Below, one piece after another: positions 31,990 to 40,867 of a stretch of DNA of 64,000 nucleotides. The DNA is from Mycobacteriaceae bacterium. GTDB lineage: Bacteria; Actinomycetota; Actinomycetes; Mycobacteriales; Mycobacteriaceae. The position numbers were made by a program, and so were the translations under genes. The notes beneath the pieces were generated by a model that was not told the origin of the DNA, did not search any database, and worked only from the letters and a program-made list of their open reading frames with translations. The stretch spans positions 1 to 64,000 of the forward strand of contig JAIEPH010000007.1 of NCBI GenBank assembly GCA_019749805.1, in the 5' to 3' direction. Position 1 is the stretch's first letter. Each line of letters starts with the position of its first letter.

Positions 31990-32712
31990 TCACTGCCCTT
32001 CTTGGTTTGACGCTGATATTCGCTGCCACGAATCGCTGGCAGCCTTCTGCAGAACACGGCCTTTGGGGAACCCCGCGTACGCGGAGAATTGCAGGATCAC
32101 CTCGTCCATCTCCGAGCGACTGATGTCACCCGACTCCAGTGCTGATCCCACATGCGAATAGATTGGACCGAGTGCCCCGGACACGCCGACGGCGGCCACC
32201 GTGATCAGTCGGCGCTCTCGGCGGCCGAGGTCGGGGCGCTGCCAGAGGTGGCCGAAGACGAACGCCAGAATGCCTGCCTGAAAGTACGGCGAATCCCGCG
32301 GCGGCGCGGGTAGCAGATTCACGTCCACGAAGCACTTCTCGCCTTCGTCGAGCCGACGCCCGTGATCCGTCGGTCCCAAGGAATCCAACGGGAGATCCGA
32401 ACGCGGTGGCACGTCCTCGCCTCGTTCGGCCGCGAGTCGGGCGAACTGCGACCGCACTGCCCCCTCTGCCTCCGACCCGCGCGGCCATCCGCAGTACACC
32501 GCGAAGTGCAGGACGAACTCCAGCAGCTCGTCATAGGTGATGTCACCGCTCGCCAACGCGGCGTATGCGTGATCGTTCATGTCGCCCACACTTTCCGACG
32601 CGCACACGCAGGTCAGCGTGACGAATCGGCGGTCGCGCCTGCTCAGACCGGGCCGAGCCCACACCGGTCCGAAGACCGGGTCGGTGACCATCACGTCTTG
32701 GTAGGTCTCCAC
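31990..32712 (-). CDS. carboxymuconolactone decarboxylase (CMD) family protein, two tandem domains
   Basis: About 240 residues. Two CMD/AhpD-like repeats: one around 10-75 (RRDRRFVTLTCVCASE and LEFVLHFAVYCGWPRG) and one around 145-225 (RRERRLITVAAVGVSG and VILQFSAYAGFPKG). Neither has the CxxC of alkyl hydroperoxidase AhpD, so a peroxidase role is doubtful; a gamma-carboxymuconolactone-decarboxylase-like activity or structural role is possible. I place the start at GTG 32712, 8 bp after AGGAAG; the frame also opens at a TTG at 32733. First gene of the operon, facing the second tetR gene across an inverted repeat. Confidence 0.8.
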   Translation of the reverse strand: METYQDVMVTDPVFGPVWARPGLSRRDRRFVTLTCVCASESVGDMNDHAYAALASGDITYDELLEFVLHFAVYCGWPRGSEAEGAVRSQFARLAAERGEDVPPRSDLPLDSLGPTDHGRRLDEGEKCFVDVNLLPAPPRDSPYFQAGILAFVFGHLWQRPDLGRRERRLITVAAVGVSGALGPIYSHVGSALESGDISRSEMDEVILQFSAYAGFPKGRVLQKAASDSWQRISASNQEGQ

Positions 32713-32731
32713 GTGCACCACTTCCTGTTGC

Positions 32732-32765
32732 AAGTCTATGGCCTGAACTCTAAGGCGATGGACTT
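32732..32765. promoter_or_regulatory. imperfect inverted repeat, operator candidate
   Basis: Arms AAGTCTATGGCCT (32732-32744) and AGGCGATGGACTT (32753-32765) pair at 11 of 13 positions around an 8-bp spacer. The repeat lies between the CMD operon and the tetR gene at 32794, the usual place for a TetR-type autoregulatory operator. It is unrelated to the CTRTAC-type sites. Confidence 0.5.
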
Positions 32766-32793
32766 AATCCGTCCAGTGTGAAATTCTGGGACC

Positions 32794-33483
32794 ATGTCCA
32801 CGTCCGTACCCGTGCCGGTGGAGCCGTCGGCCAAACAGCAGCTCGTGCTCACCGCGGAGCGGTTGTTTGCACAGCGCGGTCTCGACGGTGTTCCGCTCCG
32901 CCAGATCGGCACCGAGGCGGGCATGGCGAACAAGTCGGCCGTTCAATATCACTTCGGTTCCAAGGAAGGCCTCGTCCAGGCGATCTTGCTCAACCGACTC
33001 GAGCACCTGACCCGTCGTCGACAGCTCTTGGAAGCCCGTACGCCATCTGATGATCTGCGGGCCATCGTCGAGGCGCACCAACTCCCGTTGATCGAGCTGG
33101 CCGAGGACGAAACATGTTTCTATCTACCGTTCCTCGAGCAGCTCTTGCGCTACGACTATTCGGTCAATCCACTGACGTCGTTGCCTGATGCGCATCGGAA
33201 CTCACACCAAAACTACGTCGACAGAGTCGGCGCCCTGATCGAGCATGTGCCGCAACCGCTGCGCGACAATCGCATTCACGATGTCTCCGCGATGTGCGTA
33301 CACGCCTGTGCCGATCGCCATCGCGCGCGTCTGGTCGGTTCGCCCGTGCCCTCCTACGCCGTGCATGTCAGCTCGCTTCTCGACGGCTTCGTCGCCCTGC
33401 TTGCGGCGACGCCCTCCGAGGAGACCCTCGCCGCGCTGAAGGGTGCGAGCTCCAAACGGCCGACCCTGCGTGCGCTGCCGTAA
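32794..33483 (+). CDS. TetR/AcrR family transcriptional regulator
   Basis: 229 residues. N-terminal HTH at about 12-57: QLVLTAERLFAQRGLDGVPL, then IGTEAGMANKSAVQYHFGSKEGL, with the usual YHFGSKE. The C-terminal domain resembles regulators with a TetR_C-type ligand pocket, with no ligand deducible. It diverges from the CMD-SDR-SDR-ALDH operon and probably represses it and itself through the inverted repeat at 32732-32765. It converges with the thioesterase gene, with a 6-bp gap between them. Confidence 0.9.
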   Translation: MSTSVPVPVEPSAKQQLVLTAERLFAQRGLDGVPLRQIGTEAGMANKSAVQYHFGSKEGLVQAILLNRLEHLTRRRQLLEARTPSDDLRAIVEAHQLPLIELAEDETCFYLPFLEQLLRYDYSVNPLTSLPDAHRNSHQNYVDRVGALIEHVPQPLRDNRIHDVSAMCVHACADRHRARLVGSPVPSYAVHVSSLLDGFVALLAATPSEETLAALKGASSKRPTLRALP

Positions 33484-33489
33484 CTTCCC

Positions 33490-34242
33490 TTACAGGCTGC
33501 GCAGCAGTGCCGCGGCGCGCACCTCGCCGTCCACGGCGATCGCGATGTTCACGTCGTCATCGCGGCGGGCCCAGTGCAGGCTGACGTCTTCGCCGTACTG
33601 GATTGGCCGGCGATACTCGATCACGGCGCGGTACGGGGCGCGGCACACGTCGGGCACTTCGGCCATCACTTCATGAATGGCGTGCCAGTACGCGGTGTTG
33701 GTGACGTGCTCGAAGACGTCGATGTCGGTGCGACGCAACGCGAACGGTGCGACGACGTCGACATCGTCGGGGTTGGTCAACCACGGTCGCCACTTGAGGC
33801 GGTGCTCCTCTGTGGTGCTCGCGAACTTCTCGATCAAGCTGTCGGAAACCCGCTGCGGTGTGAGGGTGCGCTCGTTGATCGCGATCCAGAACCCCTCGGT
33901 CTCGATGCGGCCGCCTTCGCCCCCGACCAGGTCGACACGCATGGTGCACCATCGCGTCGACAGCGCCGAGCACCAGCGGCTGAAGGACACCTCGTTGGGC
34001 CATTCGATCGGCTCGATGACGTCGATCACCGTGCGTTGCACCAGCCAGTGCGGATGTTCCTCGGCTTCGCCCGCGTCGAGCAGATTCTCCGCACCGACTT
34101 CCTGGATGTACCGGGCCACTCCGTCCAGGCGCAGCTGCAGCTGACTGCCGATGTCTCCGGTCGGCACCGGCCACGACGTGCGGTAGATGTAACCGGCTGA
34201 TGGCAGGGGACTCAGTCTGCGGTCGACATCATCGTTCGGCAT
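33490..34242 (-). CDS. acyl-ACP thioesterase-like (hotdog fold) protein
   Basis: 250 residues from ATG 34242, chosen because the upstream frame (to 34599) lies inside the kinase gene. Two hotdog halves: the first around 10-125 (YIYRTSWPVPTGDIG and RWCTMRVDLVG), the second around 150-250 with DIDVFEHVTNTAYWHAIHEV, in which the D-x-x-x-H-V-x-N-x-x-Y pattern matches the catalytic region of fatty acyl-ACP thioesterases. It should release fatty acids from acyl carriers or CoA in the cytoplasm. It is 8 bp downstream of the kinase gene on the same strand and so probably co-transcribed. Confidence 0.82.
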   Translation of the reverse strand: MPNDDVDRRLSPLPSAGYIYRTSWPVPTGDIGSQLQLRLDGVARYIQEVGAENLLDAGEAEEHPHWLVQRTVIDVIEPIEWPNEVSFSRWCSALSTRWCTMRVDLVGGEGGRIETEGFWIAINERTLTPQRVSDSLIEKFASTTEEHRLKWRPWLTNPDDVDVVAPFALRRTDIDVFEHVTNTAYWHAIHEVMAEVPDVCRAPYRAVIEYRRPIQYGEDVSLHWARRDDDVNIAIAVDGEVRAAALLRSL

Positions 34243-34250
34243 CGCGTGAC

Positions 34251-36017
34251 TCAACTTGCGGCCTGCAGCGTGACCTCCGAGATTTCCGTGCGACTCGTGC
34301 CGTCCGTCGTGCCCAATTTCGAGATCCACACCAGCACATTGGATGTCTTCGTTTCGTCGCGCACTTCGATGCGGTTCTGCCCCGGCTGCAAAGCCGTAGT
34401 GGGGGTCAGCTCGGTGGTGTCGGACAACGCGGCGGGCTTCTCGGTCGGCGACGAGCGGATCTGCACTTCGGTTCCAGTGCTGGAGATGTCGATGGTGACC
34501 GCGCTCAGTGCAGTCGGTTCGGACAGGTGCAACATCAAACCCTGACCCTCGATGAAGGTCGGGAAGGGTACGGCGTCGCGATACGTGACCGTCGTCCACG
34601 CGGTATCGGGATTGCCGTCGATCGCCTTGTCCGCGTCTTGGGGGTTATCGGGTGAGCCGCCGGGGGCGAAGACGGTCGCGCTCTCCGGTTTGACGATCGG
34701 CCCCGGCCCGCTCGACCTGCCGGTGGTGAAGTACAGCACCGACCCCGCGACCACCACGATCACTGCGAGAAGTGCCGCGATCGGGATCCATCTGCGTTTG
34801 CGTGCCTTGGTCGGTGCTTCGCGGCCGGCGGGTTTGGCCGGGACCTGCGGCCGCCGCCGCTTGGGGCCGGCCGAGATGTTGACGATCGTGTCCGCGTCGA
34901 GTCCGTCGCCGTCCCATATCCCGCTGACCTCGACCTCGTCTCCGTCGGTGAGCTGATCGGGGACGAGCGCCGTTTGGATCTCGACTGGGACCGGCGCCTG
35001 GCGACCGGCAACGGGTTCGAATGGCACCAAATGAAACGACAGCAGGCCGATTTCGGCCTGGGCGCCGATCGCGCGACGCTGCACCCCTCGCGCTGTGCCA
35101 TGAATGACGAGACGCTCGAGACGTTGCGTGGTAGTGCGCTCCTCGGAAGTCTCGGTGGCCGGCGAGGCGGTGTGCGCGCGTCGACCTTGTCGAGTGAGCG
35201 CGCGGGCGAACTCCATACACGTCGCGTAACGCTGGTTGGGATCTTTGGACAGCGCCCGCGCGAGCACATCGTCGAAGTGCGCGAGATCGGGTCGACGCTC
35301 CGAAATCCGCGGCGCCGTCGTGCCCAGATGGTGACTGATGATGACGGCGGGATTCGGGTCCTGAAAGACGGGTGAGCCCGTCAACAGATGAAAGGTCGTG
35401 GCGGCCAGGGCGTACTGATCCGCCCGGCCGTCGAGCGGCTTGCCGAGCAACTGTTCGGGCGCCACATAGTTGATCGTCCCCAACGCGATGTTGGTGTTGG
35501 TGAGGTTGCTGGCGTCATCGATCCTGCGGGCGATCCCGAAGTCCGTCAGCAGCACCCGTCGCCGGTGACCATCGGACGCCGTCACGAGGATGTTCTCCGG
35601 TTTGACGTCGCGATGAAGCAGACGGCGCTCGTGACCGAAGTCGAGCGCATCTGCCACTGCCGTCACGATCTCGAAGACGTCGTGTTCCGGCATACCGTCG
35701 ACGTAGTTCTCGCGAAGCAGTCGGCCCGCGTCGGTGCCGTCCACGTAGTCCATCGAGATCCAGAGTCGACCGTTGAATTCACCACGATCGAGCACACCGA
35801 CGATGTGGGGGTGCCACAACGTCGCCGCCAATTCGGCCTCGCGGTTGAATCGCGCCCGAAACTCGTCATCGGCCGTCGAGTCCAGCGACAGCACCTTCAG
35901 TGCGTCCTGACGAGGCAGGCGCGGGTGCTGGGCAAGGTAGACCTCTCCCGAGCCACCGGTGCCCAGCAGTCGCTGGATCACGTAGCCGGCGAAGACCTCG
36001 CCGTTGTCGAACGGCAT
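34251..36017 (-). CDS. transmembrane Ser/Thr protein kinase with extracellular discoidin-like domain
   Basis: 588 residues. Kinase domain about 10-275: [11 protein letters not shown] loop, DALKVL lysine, [11 protein letters not shown] catalytic loop, TDFG, and [12 protein letters not shown]; all key residues are present, so an active kinase is expected. A linker of about 120 residues follows, which includes a small OB-like segment. One membrane helix (about 412-431) and an extracytoplasmic C-terminal domain of about 150 residues with [20 protein letters not shown] and DTAWTT, similar to the extracellular glycan-binding domain that I recall in mycobacterial MviN (Rv3910). It probably senses an envelope glycan. 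It is the first gene of a pair with the thioesterase. Confidence 0.9.
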   Translation of the reverse strand: MPFDNGEVFAGYVIQRLLGTGGSGEVYLAQHPRLPRQDALKVLSLDSTADDEFRARFNREAELAATLWHPHIVGVLDRGEFNGRLWISMDYVDGTDAGRLLRENYVDGMPEHDVFEIVTAVADALDFGHERRLLHRDVKPENILVTASDGHRRRVLLTDFGIARRIDDASNLTNTNIALGTINYVAPEQLLGKPLDGRADQYALAATTFHLLTGSPVFQDPNPAVIISHHLGTTAPRISERRPDLAHFDDVLARALSKDPNQRYATCMEFARALTRQGRRAHTASPATETSEERTTTQRLERLVIHGTARGVQRRAIGAQAEIGLLSFHLVPFEPVAGRQAPVPVEIQTALVPDQLTDGDEVEVSGIWDGDGLDADTIVNISAGPKRRRPQVPAKPAGREAPTKARKRRWIPIAALLAVIVVVAGSVLYFTTGRSSGPGPIVKPESATVFAPGGSPDNPQDADKAIDGNPDTAWTTVTYRDAVPFPTFIEGQGLMLHLSEPTALSAVTIDISSTGTEVQIRSSPTEKPAALSDTTELTPTTALQPGQNRIEVRDETKTSNVLVWISKLGTTDGTSRTEISEVTLQAAS

Positions 36018-36148
36018 CCCCGAAGACTACAAACCCGCATGCCCAGGCGACGAACTATGCCGATGACGAGCATTTTCGGACCGGACGAAGCGCGCCACAC
36101 TCCGGCGTTCGCCCGCCCTGTGAACACTTTCTCGATAGTGTCGCCTGC

Positions 36149-37300
36149 GTGGACTTCGAGCTCGACGACGAGCAGCGGGCCTGGGTGGCCGAAGTGCGGC
36201 AGTTCCTCGACGAGAACGTCACCGCCGCGCTGCGGGCGGAGATGGCCGAGCACGGACTCGAACACCAGGGCGGTGAGCTGACGGCATTCCGGCGAAAGAT
36301 CGGCGAGAAGGGCTGGTTCGGCCTGAACTGGCCCAAGGAGTACGGCGGGCTCGGCCTCACCGCCATGCACCAGCACCTGTTGATGAGCGAGTTCGAGTAC
36401 GTCGGCGTCCCCGGACCCGATCTCACCGTGACCTCGGTGGCACCGATGATCATGCGGCACGGCACTGAGCAGAACAAGAAGGAGTTCCTGCCCGGAGTCG
36501 CCAGGGGCGAGATCGTCTTCGCGCTCGGCTACTCCGAACCCAACGCCGGCACCGACCTCGCCAGCCTGCGTACAAAGGCTGTGCGCGACGGAGACGAATG
36601 GGTGATCGACGGCTCGAAGATCTGGAACAGCGGGGCTCAGCGGTCCACCCACGAGTGGCTGTGCGTGCGCACCGATCCCGACGCGCCGCGGCACCGTGGA
36701 ATCTCGGTGATCGCGGTCCCGATCAACACCCCCGGCATCGAGATCCACCCGCTGTATGCATGGTCGGGTTACCGCACCAACGAGACGTTCTTCCGCGATG
36801 TCCGGGTACCTGTCACCAACCTGATCGGTGAGCTCAACATGGGCTGGACCTACATCACCGGCGCGCTGGATCTAGAACGCGGTGCACTGATCAACGTGGG
36901 CGACCTACGTCGCGCGCTCGACGAGCTGACCGCGCTCGTCGCAGATCCCGATCCAGCGTTCCGGCGTCGGCTCGCGCAGGCCGAGGCCGACGTCGAGGTC
37001 GCCGGGTTGATGGGTCTGGAAGCCGCATCGATGCTCGACAGCGGCCGCATCCCGTCCGTGGAGGTCAGCGTCGAGAAGATCTTCACCAGTGAGCTGCGGC
37101 AGCGGATCGCCGACCTTGCGCTCGACCTGCTGGGTCCCGAGGGCCTGCGGGCACACCGCAGCCCCGGCGCGCCGCTCGACGGATTCTTCGAGCGCCTCTA
37201 CCGGGTGTCGCCTCTCATGCGGTTCGGCGGCGGCACCAACGAAGTCCTTCGCGACGTGATCGCCCAGCGCGGTCACAAGATGCCGTCGTACGGGAGGTGA
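36149..37300 (+). CDS. acyl-CoA dehydrogenase (FadE), subunit 1
   Basis: 383 residues from GTG 36149, beginning VDFELDDEQR as in mycobacterial FadE proteins; the upstream in-frame region lies within the kinase promoter. Contains GYSEPNAGTDLAS, WNSGAQ and the C-terminal FGGGTNEVLRDVIAQ. FAD-dependent alpha,beta-dehydrogenation of acyl-CoA. Together with the shorter FadE next to it, it likely forms an alpha2-beta2 heterotetramer as in ChsE1-ChsE2 of the cholesterol igr operon. The next gene starts 4 bp after its stop. Confidence 0.92.
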   Translation: MDFELDDEQRAWVAEVRQFLDENVTAALRAEMAEHGLEHQGGELTAFRRKIGEKGWFGLNWPKEYGGLGLTAMHQHLLMSEFEYVGVPGPDLTVTSVAPMIMRHGTEQNKKEFLPGVARGEIVFALGYSEPNAGTDLASLRTKAVRDGDEWVIDGSKIWNSGAQRSTHEWLCVRTDPDAPRHRGISVIAVPINTPGIEIHPLYAWSGYRTNETFFRDVRVPVTNLIGELNMGWTYITGALDLERGALINVGDLRRALDELTALVADPDPAFRRRLAQAEADVEVAGLMGLEAASMLDSGRIPSVEVSVEKIFTSELRQRIADLALDLLGPEGLRAHRSPGAPLDGFFERLYRVSPLMRFGGGTNEVLRDVIAQRGHKMPSYGR

Positions 37301-37304
37301 CGGC

Positions 37305-38315
37305 ATGCTGGTGATTCCGTCGCAGGACCAACGCGACCTCGCCGCGATGTGCCGCAGCGTGCTGGCGGCCGACCTCGAGCCGGACGGGAAGTGGAAGGCG
37401 CTGGCGTCGGCGGGTGTTCTCGGCTTGGCGGTCGACGGCAGCCTCGACGACATCGGCGTCTTCTGCGTCGAGGCGGGGCGATCGCTGTGCCCCAGGGTGG
37501 TCCAGAGCACGGTGTACGCGGCGATCGCCGTCGACTGGCTCGGCGTCGGTTCGGCATGGTTGCCTCGTCTGACGTCCGGCGAGGCCCGCGGAACGTACGC
37601 GTTGTTCAACCCGCGCGACGCGTCCGACGTGAAACCGCGGCTTCGCGTGCGCCGCGACGGTGACGCGTGGCGGGTGAGCGGCAGTGCCGACTATGTCGCG
37701 GATGCGGACCGAGCCGACGTGATCGTCGCGAGCACCGACGCGGGCGTCGTGGCCGTCGACACGACCGCGAACGGGGTCGAGATCGAGCCGCTGCCCATCA
37801 TGGGCGGCTTTCCGGTGTCCACAGTCCGGTTCGACGATGTTCTGGTGGACGAGCCCACGCCCGTCGGCGGGGAAGCGCTGCGGCGGATCGTGAATGCCAT
37901 TGTGGCGCTGGACTGTCTGGATCTCGTCGGGGTCGGTGACGCGGTGATCGACCGCACCGTCGCCTACACGACAATGCGCGAGCAGTTCGGTAGGCCGATC
38001 GCCTCCTTTCAGGCCGCGCAACACATAGTCGCCGATATGCACATCGCGCTGGCCGCGGCCCGGCTGGCGGCGCAGTCGGCGACGTTCTGGATCGGGCGCG
38101 GCAGCACGGCGACCCGCGAAACCGCGATCGCGCGGATGCGGGCCGCCGACGTCAAGAAGATCACCCTCGACGCGCATCAACTGCACGGCGGGATGGGCTA
38201 CGTCGTCGACACCGGCCTGCACCTGTTCTCCGAACGCGCGCGAGTGCTTTCGACGTTGGGTGGCGGCGCGGACGTCGCAGCCAAATGGCTTGACGGCACA
38301 AGGGGTTCGAGGTGA
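37305..38315 (+). CDS. acyl-CoA dehydrogenase (FadE), subunit 2
   Basis: 336 residues, shorter than a standard acyl-CoA dehydrogenase and with a degenerate N-terminal half. The C-terminal half is well kept: FGRPIASFQAAQHIVADMHIAL and HQLHGGMGYVVDTGLHLFSERA. In two-subunit steroid acyl-CoA dehydrogenases one subunit carries most FAD and catalytic residues and the other is reduced in this way. Its stop overlaps the next gene's GTG start by 4 bp. The pair is predicted to desaturate a short CoA-linked side chain on a large ring substrate. Confidence 0.9.
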   Translation: MLVIPSQDQRDLAAMCRSVLAADLEPDGKWKALASAGVLGLAVDGSLDDIGVFCVEAGRSLCPRVVQSTVYAAIAVDWLGVGSAWLPRLTSGEARGTYALFNPRDASDVKPRLRVRRDGDAWRVSGSADYVADADRADVIVASTDAGVVAVDTTANGVEIEPLPIMGGFPVSTVRFDDVLVDEPTPVGGEALRRIVNAIVALDCLDLVGVGDAVIDRTVAYTTMREQFGRPIASFQAAQHIVADMHIALAAARLAAQSATFWIGRGSTATRETAIARMRAADVKKITLDAHQLHGGMGYVVDTGLHLFSERARVLSTLGGGADVAAKWLDGTRGSR

Positions 38316-38815
38316 GCGCAGAAAGCCTTATCGACGCGGATTCGGCCGCCAAGATCGGCACCGTGGTCGCCGTCGCCACCGGTGAGGTGTACCGGCGGGA
38401 CTGGCAGCGGTGGGCCGCCGCGGTCGGTGACCACAACCCGCTGTGGTTCGACGCGGACTACGCGCGCCGGCACGGCTATCGCGACATCATCTGTCCGCCG
38501 CTCTATCTGCAGTACGCGATTCTCGGGGTCGCCGCGCTCGGCGAGTTGCGGCCCGACGGGTCGTCGGGCGCGGTGACGGGCAGTATGGCCTTCCCGAAGG
38601 CCCCGCGACGAATGGCGGGGGGTGAGAGCACGGCCTTCCATCTGCCTGCGTACCACGGCGACGAGGTCGAGATGACGCGCGCCGTGGAATCGATCGTCGA
38701 GAAGGAAGGCAGGTCAGGCAGATTCGTTGTGGTGACCTGGCGCGCCGAATACCGCAACCAGCATCATGAGCTTCTCGCCGAAGCGACGACGTCGATGATC
38801 GCGCGCCCCACATGA
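38312..38815 (+). CDS. FAS1-type dehydratase / MaoC-like N-terminal hotdog protein
   Basis: 167 residues, GTG start. Hotdog pattern of the MaoC_dehydrat_N group: VYRRDWQRWAAAVGDHNPLWFD and YRDIICPPLYL. It resembles the N-terminal half of ChsH2 (Rv3542c), where it pairs with a MaoC partner (ChsH1) to hydrate an enoyl-CoA with a bulky ring attached. In that protein a DUF35 domain is fused downstream, whereas here the DUF35 part is a separate gene at 40433. Overlaps the next gene by 4 bp. Confidence 0.87.
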   Translation: MSAESLIDADSAAKIGTVVAVATGEVYRRDWQRWAAAVGDHNPLWFDADYARRHGYRDIICPPLYLQYAILGVAALGELRPDGSSGAVTGSMAFPKAPRRMAGGESTAFHLPAYHGDEVEMTRAVESIVEKEGRSGRFVVVTWRAEYRNQHHELLAEATTSMIARPT

Positions 38816-39234
38816 GCCCGTGGTACGAGGACGTCGACAGCGGCGTCGAGATTCCGGCCCTGACGGCGACCGTCGACGAGACGCAGATGTTCTTCTTCAG
38901 CGCCGCGACATATAACGGCCATCGCATCCATTACGACAAGGACTGGGCTCGCGACACCGAAGGCTATGACAACGTCCTCGTCCAAGGCCCGCTGCAGGCG
39001 GCCCTGCTGTCGCGGGCGCTGACGGACTGGATCGGTGGCGCCGGCCGGCTGGTGGCGTTCTCGGTCCAGAACCGGGCGATCGCATACCCCGGGCAGCAGT
39101 TGACGTTCGGCGGGGTGATCACCGGAAAACGCGACGGCGGACTGGTCGACCTTGACATCTACTGCAAGCGTGGTGACGACGTGCTGATGCCAGGAACCGC
39201 GACTGTCGCGCTGCCGTCGAAGGTCGGGCCGTGA
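38812..39234 (+). CDS. MaoC family dehydratase/hydratase (ChsH1-like)
   Basis: 140 residues, ATG start in the 4-bp overlap. FFFSAATYNGHRIHYDKDWA and GYDNVLVQGPLQAALL match the MaoC hydratase pattern with catalytic Asp and His in the NGHRIHYD stretch. Expected to form a heteromer with the preceding hotdog protein and hydrate the enoyl-CoA made by the FadE pair, giving a beta-hydroxyacyl-CoA for the aldolase encoded next. Confidence 0.87.
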   Translation: MSPWYEDVDSGVEIPALTATVDETQMFFFSAATYNGHRIHYDKDWARDTEGYDNVLVQGPLQAALLSRALTDWIGGAGRLVAFSVQNRAIAYPGQQLTFGGVITGKRDGGLVDLDIYCKRGDDVLMPGTATVALPSKVGP

Positions 39235-40436
39235 CGGGTCTGCGGGGTGAGGCGGCGATCATCGGTATCGCGGAGTTGCCCGCCGAGAAGCGTCAGAGCG
39301 CCCCACCGTCCTTCACCCTGGATCAGTACGCGCGGCTCGCCAAAATGGTGATCGAGGATGCCGGGGTGGATCCTACTGTAGTGAACGGTCTTTCGACACA
39401 CGGCATCGCGGAGTCCGACATGTTTGCCCCGGCCACGCTGTCGGAGTACCTGGGTCTGCCGCTGAACTTCGGTGACCGCGTCGACCTCGGTGGGGCGACG
39501 GCGGCGGGCATGGTGTGGCGCGCCGCCGCCGCCGTCGAACTCGGTCTGTGTGATGCAGTGCTCGCTGTCGTACCGGGGTCGACCGAGGTGCCACGCTCGG
39601 AGTCCAAGCCCGCGCGCACACTCAGCTGGTACGGCGCGTCGAGCAACAACTACGGCTCACCACAGGCCGAATACGAGATTCCGTACGGCAACGTCGGCCA
39701 GAATGGCCCTTACGCTCAGGTCGCGCAACGTTATGCGCATGAATTCGGTTACGACGCAGCGGCGTTGGCGAAGATCGCGGTGGATCAGCGGACCAACGCG
39801 TGCGCCCACCCCGGCGCGGTCTTCCACGGCCGGCCGATCACCGTCGACGACGTGCTCAACAGCCCGGTGATCGCCGACCCGATCCACATGCTCGAGACGG
39901 TGATGCGCGTGCAGGGTGGCGCCGGTGTGCTGATCGCCAATGTCGGTGTGGCACGACGGAGCCGCCATCGTCCAGTGTGGCTCAAGGGTTTCGGGGAGCA
40001 CATCCGATTCAAGACACCGACCTACGCCGACGACCTGATCCACACGCCGATCGCACGCTCCGCGGAACAGGCCTTCGCGATGGCGGGGTTGCAGCGGTCC
40101 GACATCGACGTGGCGTCGGTGTACGACTGCTACACGATCACTGTGCTGATGACGCTCGAGGACGCGGGCTTCTGCGGCAAGGGTGAGGGAATGACGTGGC
40201 TGGCTGATCGCGATCTGACCTTCCGCGGCGACTTTCCGCTCAACACTGCGGGCGGGCAACTGTCCTACGGGCAGCCCGGTATGGCGGGCGGCATGCACCA
40301 CGTCGTCGACGGTGCCCGGCAGGTGATGGGCCGTGCGGCCGACGCCCAGGTTGCCGACTGCAACACCGCGTTCGTCAGCGGCACCGGAGGCATCATGAGC
40401 GAGCAGGTCGCCTTGATCCTGGGCGGTGACCGATGA
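39231..40436 (+). CDS. thiolase-superfamily lipid-transfer aldolase (Ltp2-like)
   Basis: 401 residues, GTG start. Thiolase fold, but the N-terminal active-site Cys is replaced: the stretch reads LGGATAAGMVWRAA. C-terminal motifs VYDCYTITVL and NTAGGQLSYGQPGMAGG keep the Tyr residues that Ltp2-type retro-aldolases use. The family, typified by Ltp2 (Rv3540c), cleaves a beta-hydroxyacyl-CoA to a ketone and propionyl-CoA or acetyl-CoA, and requires a DUF35 partner, which here is the next gene (4-bp overlap). This is a retro-aldolase rather than a thiolase. Confidence 0.88.
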   Translation: MTGLRGEAAIIGIAELPAEKRQSAPPSFTLDQYARLAKMVIEDAGVDPTVVNGLSTHGIAESDMFAPATLSEYLGLPLNFGDRVDLGGATAAGMVWRAAAAVELGLCDAVLAVVPGSTEVPRSESKPARTLSWYGASSNNYGSPQAEYEIPYGNVGQNGPYAQVAQRYAHEFGYDAAALAKIAVDQRTNACAHPGAVFHGRPITVDDVLNSPVIADPIHMLETVMRVQGGAGVLIANVGVARRSRHRPVWLKGFGEHIRFKTPTYADDLIHTPIARSAEQAFAMAGLQRSDIDVASVYDCYTITVLMTLEDAGFCGKGEGMTWLADRDLTFRGDFPLNTAGGQLSYGQPGMAGGMHHVVDGARQVMGRAADAQVADCNTAFVSGTGGIMSEQVALILGGDR

Positions 40437-40867
40437 GCGCTCGCGCGAAGAGCGACGGATCTGAGATGACTGCACCTGTGCCAGAAGCGACTCCGGTGTC
40501 CCAGCCGTACTGGGATGGGTTGCGTGAACACCGAATACTGATCCAGTACTCACCGTCTTCGGATCGGTACGTGTTCTACTCGCGCACCCTGGCGCCCGGC
40601 ACTCTCGCCGACGATCTCGAATGGCGTGAGATCGACGGCGCGGGAACGCTGTACACCTACACCGTCGCGCGCCGCCCGACCGGGCCGCCGTGGGCCGAAA
40701 GGCTGCCACAGCTGCTGGCTGTCGTCGAATGGGATGCCGGGCCACGCGTAAGTACGGAACTGGTCGACGTGGCGCCCGAGGACATCCGGATCGGCATGCG
40801 CGTCGCGCCGGTGTTCTGCGACGAGGACGGGATGACACTGCTCCGCTATCGGCCCGCCGGTGATTGA
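40433..40867 (+). CDS. DUF35 / OB-fold protein, aldolase partner
   Basis: 144 residues. OB-fold core GAGTLYTYTVARR and GMRVAPVF match DUF35 C-terminal domains. The N-terminal rubredoxin-like zinc ribbon normally has two CxxC pairs. Here the corresponding stretch is LIQYSPSSDRYVFYSR and contains no Cys. It should bind the Ltp2-like aldolase as the DUF35 half of ChsH2 does. It is coupled to the aldolase (4-bp overlap) and to the ligase (8-bp overlap). Confidence 0.87.
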   Translation: MSARAKSDGSEMTAPVPEATPVSQPYWDGLREHRILIQYSPSSDRYVFYSRTLAPGTLADDLEWREIDGAGTLYTYTVARRPTGPPWAERLPQLLAVVEWDAGPRVSTELVDVAPEDIRIGMRVAPVFCDEDGMTLLRYRPAGD

